DNA from: Magicicada septendecula
Taxonomy: Eukaryota > Arthropoda > Insecta > Hemiptera > Cicadidae
Direction: 5' to 3'
DNA: 64,000 nt
Assembly (NCBI GenBank): GCA_034769895.1
Contig: CM068368.1
Coordinates: 689,703,877 to 689,767,876, forward strand
Positions 10,081 through 20,400 of this stretch are shown piece after piece. Each line of letters starts with the position of its first letter. The stretch's first letter is position 1. The notes beneath the pieces were generated by a model that saw nothing but the letters and a program-made list of their open reading frames with translations, had not been told where the DNA came from and did no database searches. Made by a program: the position numbers and the translations under genes.

Positions 10081-10586
10081 AATTGTGTAGATGTAAGACC
10101 AGGTTATTATACGATGATGGGGGATAAACAATTAATGTTTATGAACGTTTAACTATGTGAACAGTGGTTTTGAATTGGACTGTTTTATGAAATGATTTGT
10201 GGTAAACGATAACAGATAATAATTTGGATTGTATATACTTTTGTGTTGATATTAAATGTAGTGATGTAACAAGATGAAGTATACTCAATTTTGTGAATTT
10301 TGTTAAAGTAATGAAATATGGTTGACAAAATAATTGAATTAATTTGAAAGGAGATAATAAATGAAATATTGTACAAGATGAATGTTAATAACAAATTAAA
10401 AAATTTTTTGGAGAATTTAATGGTGTAGTGAATGCTAAATGATTGATTAGTAAAAAGTTCAATTGAAATTAAAATGTAATGTTTATAATTTTATATGGAA
10501 ATTTAAAGATGAATTGTTTATTTTCAGGTAATAATCTCAATGTTTAATGAATAAAATGTTATGTAAGATGAATGTTGATAATAAAT
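10081..10586 (+). mobile_element. element G, left remnant: gag tail and following noncoding DNA
   Basis: After the gag tail (10097-10129) the sequence GTGGTTTTGAATTGGACTG (10162-10180) matches the sequence just after gag in C (37044-37062, GTGGTATTGAATTGGACTG). The interval 10374-10586 and the DNA right of B (18028 onward) share GATGAATGTT..AAAT, TTTTTGGAGAAT.TAATGGT and GTTCAATTGAAATTAAA, showing that G carried a tandem duplication of about 190 bp and that B landed in its second copy. The 5' LTR and most of gag of G are missing or lie beyond the tandem repeat. Confidence 0.65.
10097..10129 (+). pseudogene. C-terminal tail of the gag-like protein of element G
   Basis: The last ten codons before the TAA read C-K-T-R-L-L-Y-D-D-G-G. 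The same tail closes the intact gag-like proteins of B (R-L-I-F-D-D-G-G) and C (R-L-L-F-N-D-G-G) and the broken one of D (R-L-I-Y-D-D-G-V-K). Position also fits: the downstream DNA matches the post-gag DNA of C. Everything upstream in G has been replaced by the tandem repeat block. Too short to be functional; its value is in showing that the tail is a family trait. Confidence 0.65.
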
Positions 10587-11794
10587 TGTAGCGGGTCGAT
10601 TTTTGGGTGTTTTTGTTTTAACCGTTTGGGACATTTATATATTTTTATTTATTTCGTTTTCGGGCGGACTGGTATAAAGTATGGTAAAGCTGCATTATTG
10701 TGCAACATAACAGAACAGTGAAACAACGTAAGACGCAGTTGTTGTCGAGGAATGCGGCAGAGAATTCGCGCCAACCACAAAATTCTGAGAACTTTGTACC
10801 TGTGTGTGGCAGCGCACATACGCAACTGCTCAATCACGCTCCAAGTGACGCTCTGACAAACAACTCAAGATGGCGAGAGCGTAAAAAAAAAAATATTCGT
10901 CGTCTTCTATAAGACCTCACGGAAGTCGCATTAACTCCGCCTACTGTTGGTGACATCAGCGGAACCAAGTCCAATATCGGCCTCTGGTCATCCACATATA
11001 CCAGCTCTATGCCACGCATAAAATGGTTACACGACAGCAGGAACAAGGAGCGACGACGAAAACCTCATGGCATGGAAGAACAACTTCCATGCAGGAACAG
11101 GTAGTTGTACCTGTTACACACAGCCATACAGTCAACAGGACGCCAACACCGCTACAGACAATGACCGTTTGGTTTAGGCCCCGGTCGGTGGTGTTCTAAA
11201 TACGCCTAACTCAATCATATCGTGAATACCGACCGGGACCCGAGGAATTGACTACGTTATAGACGAGTGCAGTGCAGTGGCCGTTGAAAAGCAGTTAATA
11301 ACGAATAATGTAACCGGGAAGGCACGTGTTCGGTCGACCTCGCGCCATATAAAATGAGACGGGAACTTGTAAAGAATAAATATTTCGCTCGTGTATCTAA
11401 TATGGGTTAAGGGTGTTTTGATAAATTAAAATAAATATATGTGAGAGTGTGTGAGCAGCTGGGCTATCTTCTTAGACGTAAGTAATATTAGGTAAGGCTA
11501 TTAAATAAGATGTATAAACAAGAGTTACCCAACCTTTAAAAACATGTAAGACAATTTATTTGGAAAACAAAGTTATAAAATCGCACTATTTGATTATTAA
11601 ACAAAAATAATTTCTCTTCCAAAAAATTGAGAGTTAGTTTCTTTCAAAACCTTAGTTCGTTTTATGTACTGTCATAGTTCGTCAAACGAAATGGGTGTAC
11701 CTCCACTACTCGATCCGGCCAGATCCAAGTTGAAAGGTAAGTGGGAGTTGTAATCTGAATAAAATAGAAAAATACCAAAAAAAATAAAGTTACA
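10587..11794 (+). repeat. 5' LTR of B
   Basis: TGTAGCGGG..AGTTACA. It holds a TATA-like CCATATAAAATG near 11344, AATAAA near 11375 (polyadenylation signal) and the splice-donor match AAGGTAAGT at 11734-11742. It matches 16821-18027 with few differences: one A more in an A-run near 10890, and substitutions confined to the last 35 bases. Confidence 0.95.
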
Positions 11795-11966
11795 ATTGCC
11801 GCGTGACCAGGATTTAAGATAACAAAAAAGTTATTACAACGGCCTACATGTGACAGTACATTGAACGGAATACGGTGGAGAAAGTAAATTGATGTTGTAA
11901 TATCAGTTTTGAAAAAAGACTGATCATTGGTAGTTGTTACGTAAGACAAAATAGATTAAATAAAAA
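11795..11966 (+). promoter_or_regulatory. leader of B with primer-binding-like site
   Basis: 172 nt between LTR and gag. The sequence two bases after the LTR, TGCCGCGTGACCAGG, is in the place of a tRNA primer-binding site. C has TGGCGCGTGCCGAAC in the same place, so both share GCGTG-CC, but B lacks the usual TGG start. Which tRNA pairs here I cannot say. Confidence 0.5.
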
Positions 11967-13283
11967 ATGTCTGAAAACACAGAGAAGAGCAGTATAGTAA
12001 ATTCAATAATGAGTGAAAGTGACCTTGAGTCACAGTCACTGAATGAAAGTGATATGCGGACAGCTGAGCCGAGCGCTGTTACAGAAACAGCTGTTGGGGG
12101 CAATGTAATCATTCATTCTACCCCAATTGCTGCTCAAGCACAATTAAGCGAGACAGATGTTGATTCTGGGATTCAACTAACCCCAGTTTTAACAACTAAA
12201 AGTAAACAGTCCGATGATACGGATATATTGAGTTTTTTACGAAAGATGAGAGGTGAGTTGGAAAGTCGTTTTAATTCTAATGACGAAAAATTTGAGATTT
12301 TAAGTAATGACTTTAATAAACGTTTTAATTCTAATGACGAAAAATTTGACAAAATAGACCGTCGTTTTGACGTTCAAAATAGCAATTTTAATAAAAAATT
12401 TGAAGAACAGAATATTCAGCTTCAGCAAAATATAAATATAAAATTTGACGAGTTGATAAATAACATACAAGACAAGAGTGTATGTCTTGGAAATGACAAT
12501 GAAATGAAAAAAATTAGTTCGAATAAAGTAGAACAGAGTAAGAATAATACAAACGAAAGCTGTAATGACAGTGTTGTGTTAGGCAATGAGTTAATAAATA
12601 ATAATGTTGAAAATAATGAGAATAATAGTAATGTATTTGAAGAACTAGTATCGGAGACTGATACGGTAAAAATAAAGAATGAGAGTACTGATGAGTTGGT
12701 GGAAGGTAGTGATTATGAGATGGTAATGTGTGTCAGTGAGTTAGAGAGAGAGAGAAAAAATAATGTTGTAGTAGAGTGGGGACAGAGGGCAAATTTTCCC
12801 TTTATTATTTATGATGTTTATGATGATTTATTGAGTCCACAAGTGTTGTGGTTGAAGGGCAAGAGTCCCGTATTGGTAGATGAATTGAGGTGTTTATTTT
12901 TGTGGAGTAATTGTGTACCCTCTGTCCGGAATAATTGTGAGAGTGTGATGTGGTGTTATGAAGGGAGAGAAGTAAATAGAGAATGGTATGTAACAGAATT
13001 GTATAATTTGAATAGAAAGTATGATGAATGGAAGGAGGGCTTAGAAGTGTACTTGAATAATAATGATTACAATGATTTGATAAAAATAATTAGACCGATA
13101 GTGAATGAATGTAATGACGGAGACTTAACAAAAATACCTAACGTAGACTGGTTTAATGAGTATTCTGGTAAAATGAGTGAATTTGGTTGTTCTGGTTATG
13201 ACACACAAAGTAACCATTTGTTTGTAAATAAAAAGCAACAGTGTTATATAGAACCAAGATTAATTTTTGACGATGGTGGCTGA
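11967..13283 (+). CDS. gag-position coiled-coil protein of element B (438 aa), new C-terminal domain
   Basis: Intact ORF with ATG 172 nt after the LTR. Residues 1-90 are Ser/Thr/Glu-rich, with H-S-T-P at 50-53 and D-S-G-I-Q-L-T-P at 66-73, both also present in A2. Residues 90-165 form a coiled coil with a repeated F-N-S-N-D-E-K-F unit. 165-250 is Asn/Glu-rich. 250-438 is a Trp/Cys-rich domain containing G-Q-R-A-N-F-P (shared with D) and S-V-M-W-C-Y (S-V-F-W-C-Y in C), ending R-L-I-F-D-D-G-G. I recognise no capsid motif, zinc knuckle or enzyme. By position it is Gag or a Gag derivative, possibly a particle component that recruits the element RNA. The ORF survives in diverged copies, which argues for use. 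I do not recognise the C-terminal domain. Confidence 0.85.
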   Translation: MSENTEKSSIVNSIMSESDLESQSLNESDMRTAEPSAVTETAVGGNVIIHSTPIAAQAQLSETDVDSGIQLTPVLTTKSKQSDDTDILSFLRKMRGELESRFNSNDEKFEILSNDFNKRFNSNDEKFDKIDRRFDVQNSNFNKKFEEQNIQLQQNINIKFDELINNIQDKSVCLGNDNEMKKISSNKVEQSKNNTNESCNDSVVLGNELINNNVENNENNSNVFEELVSETDTVKIKNESTDELVEGSDYEMVMCVSELERERKNNVVVEWGQRANFPFIIYDVYDDLLSPQVLWLKGKSPVLVDELRCLFLWSNCVPSVRNNCESVMWCYEGREVNREWYVTELYNLNRKYDEWKEGLEVYLNNNDYNDLIKIIRPIVNECNDGDLTKIPNVDWFNEYSGKMSEFGCSGYDTQSNHLFVNKKQQCYIEPRLIFDDGG

Positions 13284-14150
13284 ACTAGAATATCAGTGTA
13301 TAGACCTTGTTAGATACTGTAAATTCTGGTAATGACCTTGCTGATTTGGACATCTGAAGTGAGATACACTTGAACAATTTTGACGTATATTTTGTAAATA
13401 ATATTGAATTCATTTGTGTGTATTGTGAAATGTAATGTGTATATGTTTTAGAAAATGTTGTATTAATAAGAATAATATTATTAATATTTTTGCACTCTAA
13501 TTAAATAACAAAATAATTATGAAGACAATAGTTAATGATTGGTAGAATGTTGATAATAATTGAGATAGGTTATTTTAATAATCAAAGGAATATTTAATTT
13601 TAATAATAAATTGAATTAAATAAGTGGAGATGTGTAGATAGTGTGATTGAATATTATGTGTTTGAATTTTATAAGGTAATTAAATTGTTTGGTGAGATTT
13701 TGATTTAATAATAATTAATAAGTAAATAAATGTTAAATGGTCTATTTTGTGGAACATAATGATTAAAAATATGTATTAATAATAAATTTAGAATTGTTGA
13801 AAATCTGATTGCAACACAGGATAAATAAATAATGAGGATAAATAAAAAGAGTTAATGAAACATTTTAAATAATAATGTTTATAAATTTTTATATAAATTA
13901 TTTAAAAGAGAATTGTTTGTTTGATGTATGCTAATAATCCAGGTTTATTGCTATTTGTGTATTGTGTTATGTGATGTATTATAACAGTGTAGTGTGGAAC
14001 TGCTATGGGGGAAAGTTGTAGATTTTGTATTTAATATTTTATGTTAACAATGGTTAAGCTTCCATATAAGTGGGTTAAAAACCCCATCTAAATTAATATT
14101 GTCATTTAAATATAAATTCGTAAATTTAATATTACGAAAGATATTTTACT
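13284..14150 (+). other. AT-rich noncoding DNA of B after gag
   Basis: No reading frame of note. Mostly AATAAT-type low-complexity sequence. Shares short stretches (for example GAATGTTGATAATAA) with the corresponding region of G. No trace of pol was found here, unlike in C. Confidence 0.6.
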
Positions 14151-14600
14151 TGTGATTCCCCAAATTTTCGGGCGGTCACGGCCTCACCGAACCCTGACCG
14201 TGGAATTGGTTTAGCTTTAACAGCTATGGTTGGGGCACATTACGATTACGCGCTGACCATAACTGGCCATAGCTGTTATCGTTGTAAAGGTGTATTTTGA
14301 AATTGATGGGGGGTAAATAAAAGGGGAATCACCAAACTATGGAACAGCGGCTGCCACTCTGTTCGAGAAGGAACAGCAGCGCCAGGTGGTAGATCCGTTT
14401 AAGGGTGCATGATTATTAACGAGAACATGATGATGTTCACCAATTTAAACTTAACAGCGGAAGCAGAGACACGGAGAGGTAAAACCCTGCTCCAAAATAT
14501 ACAGTCTCTGTGGAAGCGAAAGGGCGAAACAGTCCTCCATAATCTGAAATAGAGTGTGTGGCTGGGAGGTGACGTAAAGGAGTCACGAATTTTAAAATCT
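14151..14600 (+). other. multi-hairpin RNA module of B
   Basis: Same order of hairpins as in A1 5093-5520: CCC/GGG start at 14159-14171, CGGTCA/TGACCG at 14173-14200, CAGCTATGG/CCATAGCTG at 14221-14275, G-rich tract 14307-14326, motif CTATGGAACAGCGGCTGCC at 14337-14355, CTGTTC/GAACAG at 14359-14376, GAACAT/ATGTTC with GAUG loop at 14423-14438, CAGAGAC/GTCTCTG at 14464-14510, GTGAC/GTCAC at 14569-14586. Where bases differ from A1 the partner usually differs too, which is the mark of conserved RNA structure. Confidence 0.7.
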
Positions 14601-16470
14601 TATGACGTAACAGTTTTGCTTATTCAAGGTTTAATCCAATCAAAAATGCTTGTGCTCTGTCCACATAATTATATGCTCAGACTCGTAAAATAAGGTTCAT
14701 ACTATAATTTTAAAGGTATCATTTTATTGTTGTGTGTTAGATATAGTTGTTGACAAAATGTATTTTTATTATGTATATTTTTTTTCTCGAAGCCAATAAT
14801 TAGCCGCCTGGCAGGCAATCAACATAATAGAAGTAAGTGTTGATAATGTATTACATGTAACTGTTCAATTTTGAAAGGTATCCATGGTGTTTTAATTATG
14901 TTAGGATATCAGCTGATCAGCAATAATGTCACTGGTATATTGGTTTATAAATGTTACAAGTAATTAATGTTTAGTGTACTACAGATATTTTGAAGTAAAG
15001 ATAAAAAGAATATGCAAATTAATGAAAGATAATTCATGGGTGATAAATGTTTTATGGGACATGCAGACCTGTCCAAGTTGAATTAAAAGTTGAATGTGAA
15101 ATAGTGGAGATGAATATAATGTACTGTTGTTTTTGAGTTAATGTATGTTATAGAAGTTGGTGAAGTATTAAGGTTGACACAGTTGTGGGGAATTTATGTA
15201 GAGTTTTGAATGATCTATATTTATGTTTATAGTTAATGAGGTTATTTTGTGTATTTGTAGTAATGAAATGAGATTGAGATTTTTGGGGATGGCAATGTTG
15301 TATTCGGGGGTAGTGTATTTGGGGAGTCCGCAACAAGGGTTGGGACGGGATTAGAATAGATTTTAGTGGGGAAGGGGCCGCCTTAGGTAGAATCCGGGCC
15401 GCCAAATAAGGGAAATGAGTTTTTTGGGGAGGAAACACGTATCCTATATGTACAAAGGGTTGGAGTTTTTTTTTTATATATGTAGAGAAGGCGGCGTTTT
15501 GAGTTAAATGGTAAGTTGTGGATTAGAGTGTCCTGATTAGTAGATATTTTTGATAGAGATGGGTGTCATGATAATTGAAGTTGATGAATATTAGAGTCAG
15601 AGGGAGAAAGTTCATATATGCATACAGATCGAATACAGAAAAACGAGAATAAATAATTTATATCACCCACAGTAAAGTATAGCGAGATTGTTAAATGAAG
15701 AGTAGGATTGTTAAGCTAAAGAGAGGAATTTATAATAAAGAATATGCAATTGTTTATTTTTTTTCACCAGTGACAGAATTTTGATAAAATTTGAAAATAA
15801 TGTAAAGTCAAGAATTGTTTGTTTTAAATAATTTAAATGTCAATCTGTTTATTATTTGTATTAATATTTTGTTTGTTTTAGATATTTTGTTTATTATGTT
15901 TTGTATTTCAAGGTAGGATATTGAAAATGTTCAAGGTGTTTTCAGAAATCATACATAACATATGTAGGTCAAGGGTTTTGTACTTGACCTAGTTTTGATC
16001 AGCTGATGAGTTCATACACCTACTAAGCTTGTAGAGTAGGAATTCAATTTTAATTTGTTTGTTTGATTAATTCAAACTAATATTTGAATAATTTTAATAA
16101 ATGTTATTTAATAAATAAATTTAATAAATATTTAATGAATAATTTTTTTTGAATTTTAAAATTTTGATGTTTCGCCTGCCAGCGAGTGAATATGTTGAGT
16201 AATGATTATTTTATTGTGTATGTATTAATGATGTTTCTTTTATTGTATTGCTTTATATTGGTAGGCTATAAATTGTTCTTATGCTAGAGTAAGGATGTAT
16301 TTATATTATTAGGAATGTTTAGGTTAAGTCATTGAAACAAAAATTAGAAAAAAGAGGAAGAGAATTTTTTGGTAAAAGATTTTTTTTTGAATTTTGAATT
16401 TTTTGAATTTATAATAAATTTTAAAAGGAAGTTTTATTTTAATGTGTTATGATAATATGTAATGTTAATG
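14601..16470 (+). other. B noncoding interior with purine-rich block
   Basis: AT-rich DNA without coding. A purine block at about 15321-15445 (GGAGTCCGCAACAAGGGTTG, GGGGCCGCCTTAGGTAGAAT, GGAAACACGTATCCT) matches A1 and D. Near 15965-16010 AGGTCAAGGGTTTTGTACTTGACC forms a short inverted repeat followed by GATCAGCTGATGAG, also present in A1. The minus-strand open frame over 15148-15438 is the complement of this block, not a gene. Confidence 0.5.
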
Positions 16471-16820
16471 TGTGTGAGCCCAGTATCTGCTAAAGGCAGC
16501 CCAGCTTGCAAAAAGGGGAAACATATCGGCGGAGGAGCTGGGATAATTTTAGCCCGGGATTGAGGATTTTGGGGGTAGCATGTTAGAAGGCGAGGTGTGC
16601 CGTGGTGCGAGTCTGATCGATTTCTCGGTGTTGGGATCTCTTACGGAGAAGTCCAGTGATCTCGTTCAGATGAGTCCATGGTCGCTGAGTCAGGGGGGTC
16701 GTGTACCCATGCAGATTAAGAACAAGGGGGTTGTTGGCACCAGTTCCTCTCCGGTCCTCTTCGGGGTTATCGATGAGATTTCTTCTGTCATGAACAGCAG
16801 AATTCTCATCGAGGGGGTAT
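16471..16820 (+). promoter_or_regulatory. B 3' terminal module: hairpins and polypurine tract
   Basis: AGCCCAGTATCTGCTAAAGG block, TCTC/GAGA hairpin at 16637-16649, then a 41-nt hairpin at 16771-16811 (CGATGAGA..TCTCATCG outer stem, TTCTG/CAGAA-type inner stem) directly followed by GAGGGGG and the 3' LTR. Against A1 the outer pair A-T at position two has become G-C on both sides. Confidence 0.75.
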
Positions 16821-18027
16821 TGTAGCGGGTCGATTTTTGGGTGTTTTTGTTTTAACCGTTTGGGACATTTATATATTTTTATTTATTTCGTTTTCGGGCG
16901 GACTGGTATAAAGTATGGTAAAGCTGCATTATTGTGCAACATAACAGAACAGTGAAACAACGTAAGACGCAGTTGTTGTCGAGGAATGCGGCAGAGAATT
17001 CGCGCCAACCACAAAATTCTGAGAACTTTGTACCTGTGTGTGGCAGCGCACATACGCAACTGCTCAATCACGCTCCAAGTGACGCTCTGACAAACAACTC
17101 AAGATGGCGAGAGCGTAAAAAAAAAATATTCGTCGTCTTCTATAAGACCTCACGGAAGTCGCATTAACTCCGCCTACTGTTGGTGACATCAGCGGAACCA
17201 AGTCCAATATCGGCCTCTGGTCATCCACATATACCAGCTCTATGCCACGCATAAAATGGTTACACGACAGCAGGAACAAGGAGCGACGACGAAAACCTCA
17301 TGGCATGGAAGAACAACTTCCATGCAGGAACAGGTAGTTGTACCTGTTACACACAGCCATACAGTCAACAGGACGCCAACACCGCTACAGACAATGACCG
17401 TTTGGTTTAGGCCCCGGTCGGTGGTGTTCTAAATACGCCTAACTCAATCATATCGTGAATACCGACCGGGACCCGAGGAATTGACTACGTTATAGACGAG
17501 TGCAGTGCAGTGGCCGTTGAAAAGCAGTTAATAACGAATAATGTAACCGGGAAGGCACGTGTTCGGTCGACCTCGCGCCATATAAAATGAGACGGGAACT
17601 TGTAAAGAATAAATATTTCGCTCGTGTATCTAATATGGGTTAAGGGTGTTTTGATAAATTAAAATAAATATATGTGAGAGTGTGTGAGCAGCTGGGCTAT
17701 CTTCTTAGACGTAAGTAATATTAGGTAAGGCTATTAAATAAGATGTATAAACAAGAGTTACCCAACCTTTAAAAACATGTAAGACAATTTATTTGGAAAA
17801 CAAAGTTATAAAATCGCACTATTTGATTATTAAACAAAAATAATTTCTCTTCCAAAAAATTGAGAGTTAGTTTCTTTCAAAACCTTAGTTCGTTTTATGT
17901 ACTGTCATAGTTCGTCAAACGAAATGGGTGTACCTCCACTACTCGATCCGGCCAGATCCAAGTTGAAAGGTAAGTGGGAGTTGTAATCTGAATAAAATAG
18001 AATAATACCAAAATAAAGAAAGTTACA
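16821..18027 (+). repeat. 3' LTR of B
   Basis: Near-identical copy of 10587-11794, followed by the target duplication AAAT. The only substitutions seen fall in the last 35 bases. Confidence 0.95.
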
Positions 18028-19172
18028 AAATTTGAATTTTTGGAGAATCTAATGGTATAAGAAGTGGTAAATAATTAAAGGTTGGGTAGTAACAGGTTCA
18101 ATTGAAATTAAAGTTCTGGAATGTTTGGAAATTTTATTCAGATGCAACTGAGATGTTTATTTTAATGTAATGAGGTTTGTGTTCATGGTGAGTGTTTACT
18201 ATGTTTTATTATGTGGTATTATGTAGTGTGTAGGAATCTAAAACATGAATTGTATGTTTTGGGTAATAGTGTGTGTGGAAGGAGGAATTTAAAATAAATT
18301 CATAATTTAACAAAGTGTAATAAAATATGTGATGATGGAGAAGGTGGTTACTAGGTTGTTAGTAACGAAATATTAAATATTAAAATGAGTTACATCAATA
18401 ATGTAGAGTATGTAATTAATTTTCTGATGTAAACAAATGAATGATGTGTTGACAAGGAGTATTTTATTTTAATGTATTAAATAAAGAGTAATATGAAGAT
18501 ACTTAACGATCGTTCAGTAAGTAATTTGTTCTAATGTAGTTGATTTAATGTGCTTTACTCTATATAAGGAGTTTATTAATTTTGAAATGTGAATAGAATA
18601 TTTATAATGGAAGAGATTTATACGTTGTAATGGAAATGTTTATTTACATTTTGATGGGAATCGGAGCGATCATTTTGAATTTTTGGGTAAGAGTTAAAGA
18701 GAGAAGGTTATACAGAATGTTGATATGTAATTCTTATTATGTATTATACTTAGACTAAGTATTCATCCATATGTAGAAAAAAAACTCAGTACTTCTTGAC
18801 GCAAATCAACACAGCTAAGGGGAACCAGATCAGTTAGGGATATGTTGTTATACCAGGCCACTATTTGATATTTTTTGATTTCATGTTTCAGTTTCTGGTG
18901 ATGTTGTGGCAGCGGTCCTGTGCTGGCCTGCGTGTCAGAGCAGGAGCGTTAAGTGCCTGTCTGGCCTTGTGGTGTTGGGATCTCGAAAGAGAAGTCCAGT
19001 AAGGTCATTCAGGTGAGGTCACAGTCACTGGACCAGGGGTAAGTTAACCACAATTTTGAATAAAACATAAGGGGGTTGTGGCGACATATCTTGGCTGATC
19101 CCTTTAGAAAGTATGAGTGTCAATGAGAGCTTTTATGCTTCGGCATAAAACCTCTCATTGGGGGGGGGGTAT
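18028..19172 (+). mobile_element. element G, right part of interior, with 3' hairpins and polypurine tract
   Basis: AT-rich noncoding DNA to about 18770, then the conserved 3' module in its C-like form: AGGGGAACCAGATCAGTTAG, GGTGTTGGGATCTC, the TCTC/GAGA hairpin with a GAAA loop (18981-18992), the 40-nt hairpin at 19121-19160 (CAATGAGAG..CTCTCATTG, inner TTATG/CATAA closed by c-UUCG-g) and a G-run polypurine tract at 19160-19169. No pol sequence. Confidence 0.7.
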
Positions 19173-20145
19173 TGTAATGGGTCTAAATTTACCTATTGTG
19201 TAATTTTATAAATTCTATAACATGTAAAGATGAGGCCCCTTTGAGGTGACGCGATAGCCAGTAAATATTTTCATGACCATGTATGGTTATGCAGCAAAAG
19301 ACGAAAATCTATTTATAGCCAGTGATTAATTCCGCCAGTATGTTGTTGACGAGAAACAGTAAATTACGAGTTGAAAACGTGATGCTAAGATCAGCGAAAC
19401 TCTTCATTGCTGAGGACGAGACGAATAGTGGGGAGCGGAGAGAACCAGCTTAGAGACGAACCAAACGGAAATTTGTAACACTGAACGCCAGTCGGCAAAC
19501 AACATCTCAACATAGCGGACGTGGGCAGTTTCGCTCGCCGCCGGCTGAGTACTGTTTTTGCCCGCACAAAGCGTAAATCTGAAAATGTGAATTTATATAT
19601 ATTTCAAAATACAAACAGTTCTTGGCTAAATATTCATCCATAATAGTGACGAATTGCAGTAAATTGACAGTTCGGCCGTAAAAAGGTAACAGTGAAAACA
19701 GCAAAACAATGCATGCCACGAGGAGACGTCCAATGTGGTGAAATTCTACGCAGAATAATCAAGGGAAGTAGACATTTCAACAATATGTATACAAGTTCAA
19801 AAATAATTAAAATACTGGCTTTTTCATAAATTATAAAGTTGAGCTCAACAAAATCAAAAAATAAGTAAATGTGTATGTTTGTGTGAACGAAAAAATATGA
19901 AAATAGGCCTAACAAGAAGTGTTGAGTTTGCATAACTTTTGATATACGTAGTAGTATTTTGATGTCGTAGTTTATTGATAATCAGTTTTACGCCTTAAGG
20001 CAGAATAAGTGTGTTCATGATTTTTTTTTCATGTTTTCGAGAGAAAATAAATAACGTTATATTTTACTTGATTTGTGCATTGTTATTTGTATTTGCCTTT
20101 TCTCTGCCTAAGTACACTAAACGATTCCCTGGACCAAACATTACA
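19173..20145 (+). repeat. 3' LTR of G, right end tentative
   Basis: Starts TGTAATGGGTC immediately after the polypurine tract, as in the family. Contains AATAAA near 20048. The end is set at ATTACA (20140-20145) because C, which also starts TGTAAT, ends ATTACA, and because CCCTGGACCAAAC just before it resembles the GACCCAAG/GACCCGAA block near the ends of A1 and A2. At 973 bp it is shorter than related LTRs (1207-1300 bp), so the end could be wrong. Confidence 0.5.
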
Positions 20146-20400
20146 TATAATCATATTCATTTAATTATTAATAACCGATAAGACTTCCGTTGACGTCCGA
20201 AAAGATACAAATTTTAATAGTCAAGACATGAGTAAGACTACAAAACGTAGGACTAATTCTTAAAAAAATGATTTAAACTTATTTTACTGTTCATTGATAA
20301 ATGATTACACAAATGTGAAAAGGTAGGCCTAAGATAAAAGAGTCCAAACTTACAGTTTTTAGTTTCTGAAAAAGTCCTTGATAGATGACTGCTTCTCTCC
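20146..20400. other. short unassigned stretch
   Basis: AT-rich; nothing recognised. It may contain the lost left end of the jerky/Tigger transposon. Confidence 0.4.

Larger units (their letters stand above)
10587..18027 (+). mobile_element. complete gag-only LTR element B, target duplication AAAT
   Basis: Two LTRs of 1208 and 1207 bp, flanked by AAAT on both sides (10583-10586 and 18028-18031). The interior (11795-16820) holds a primer-binding-like site, one open reading frame of 438 codons, the multi-hairpin module, a purine block, a 40-nt hairpin and a polypurine tract. No protease, RT, RNase H or integrase is present in any frame. The LTRs are nearly identical, so insertion was recent and enzymes must have come from elsewhere. 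Inserted in element G. Confidence 0.93.

Noticed and set aside
10645..11046. Minus- and plus-strand frames of 62-77 codons, repeated at 16879-17279
   Set aside because: They fall inside the two B LTRs, so they are repeated because the LTR is repeated; no start context or domain.
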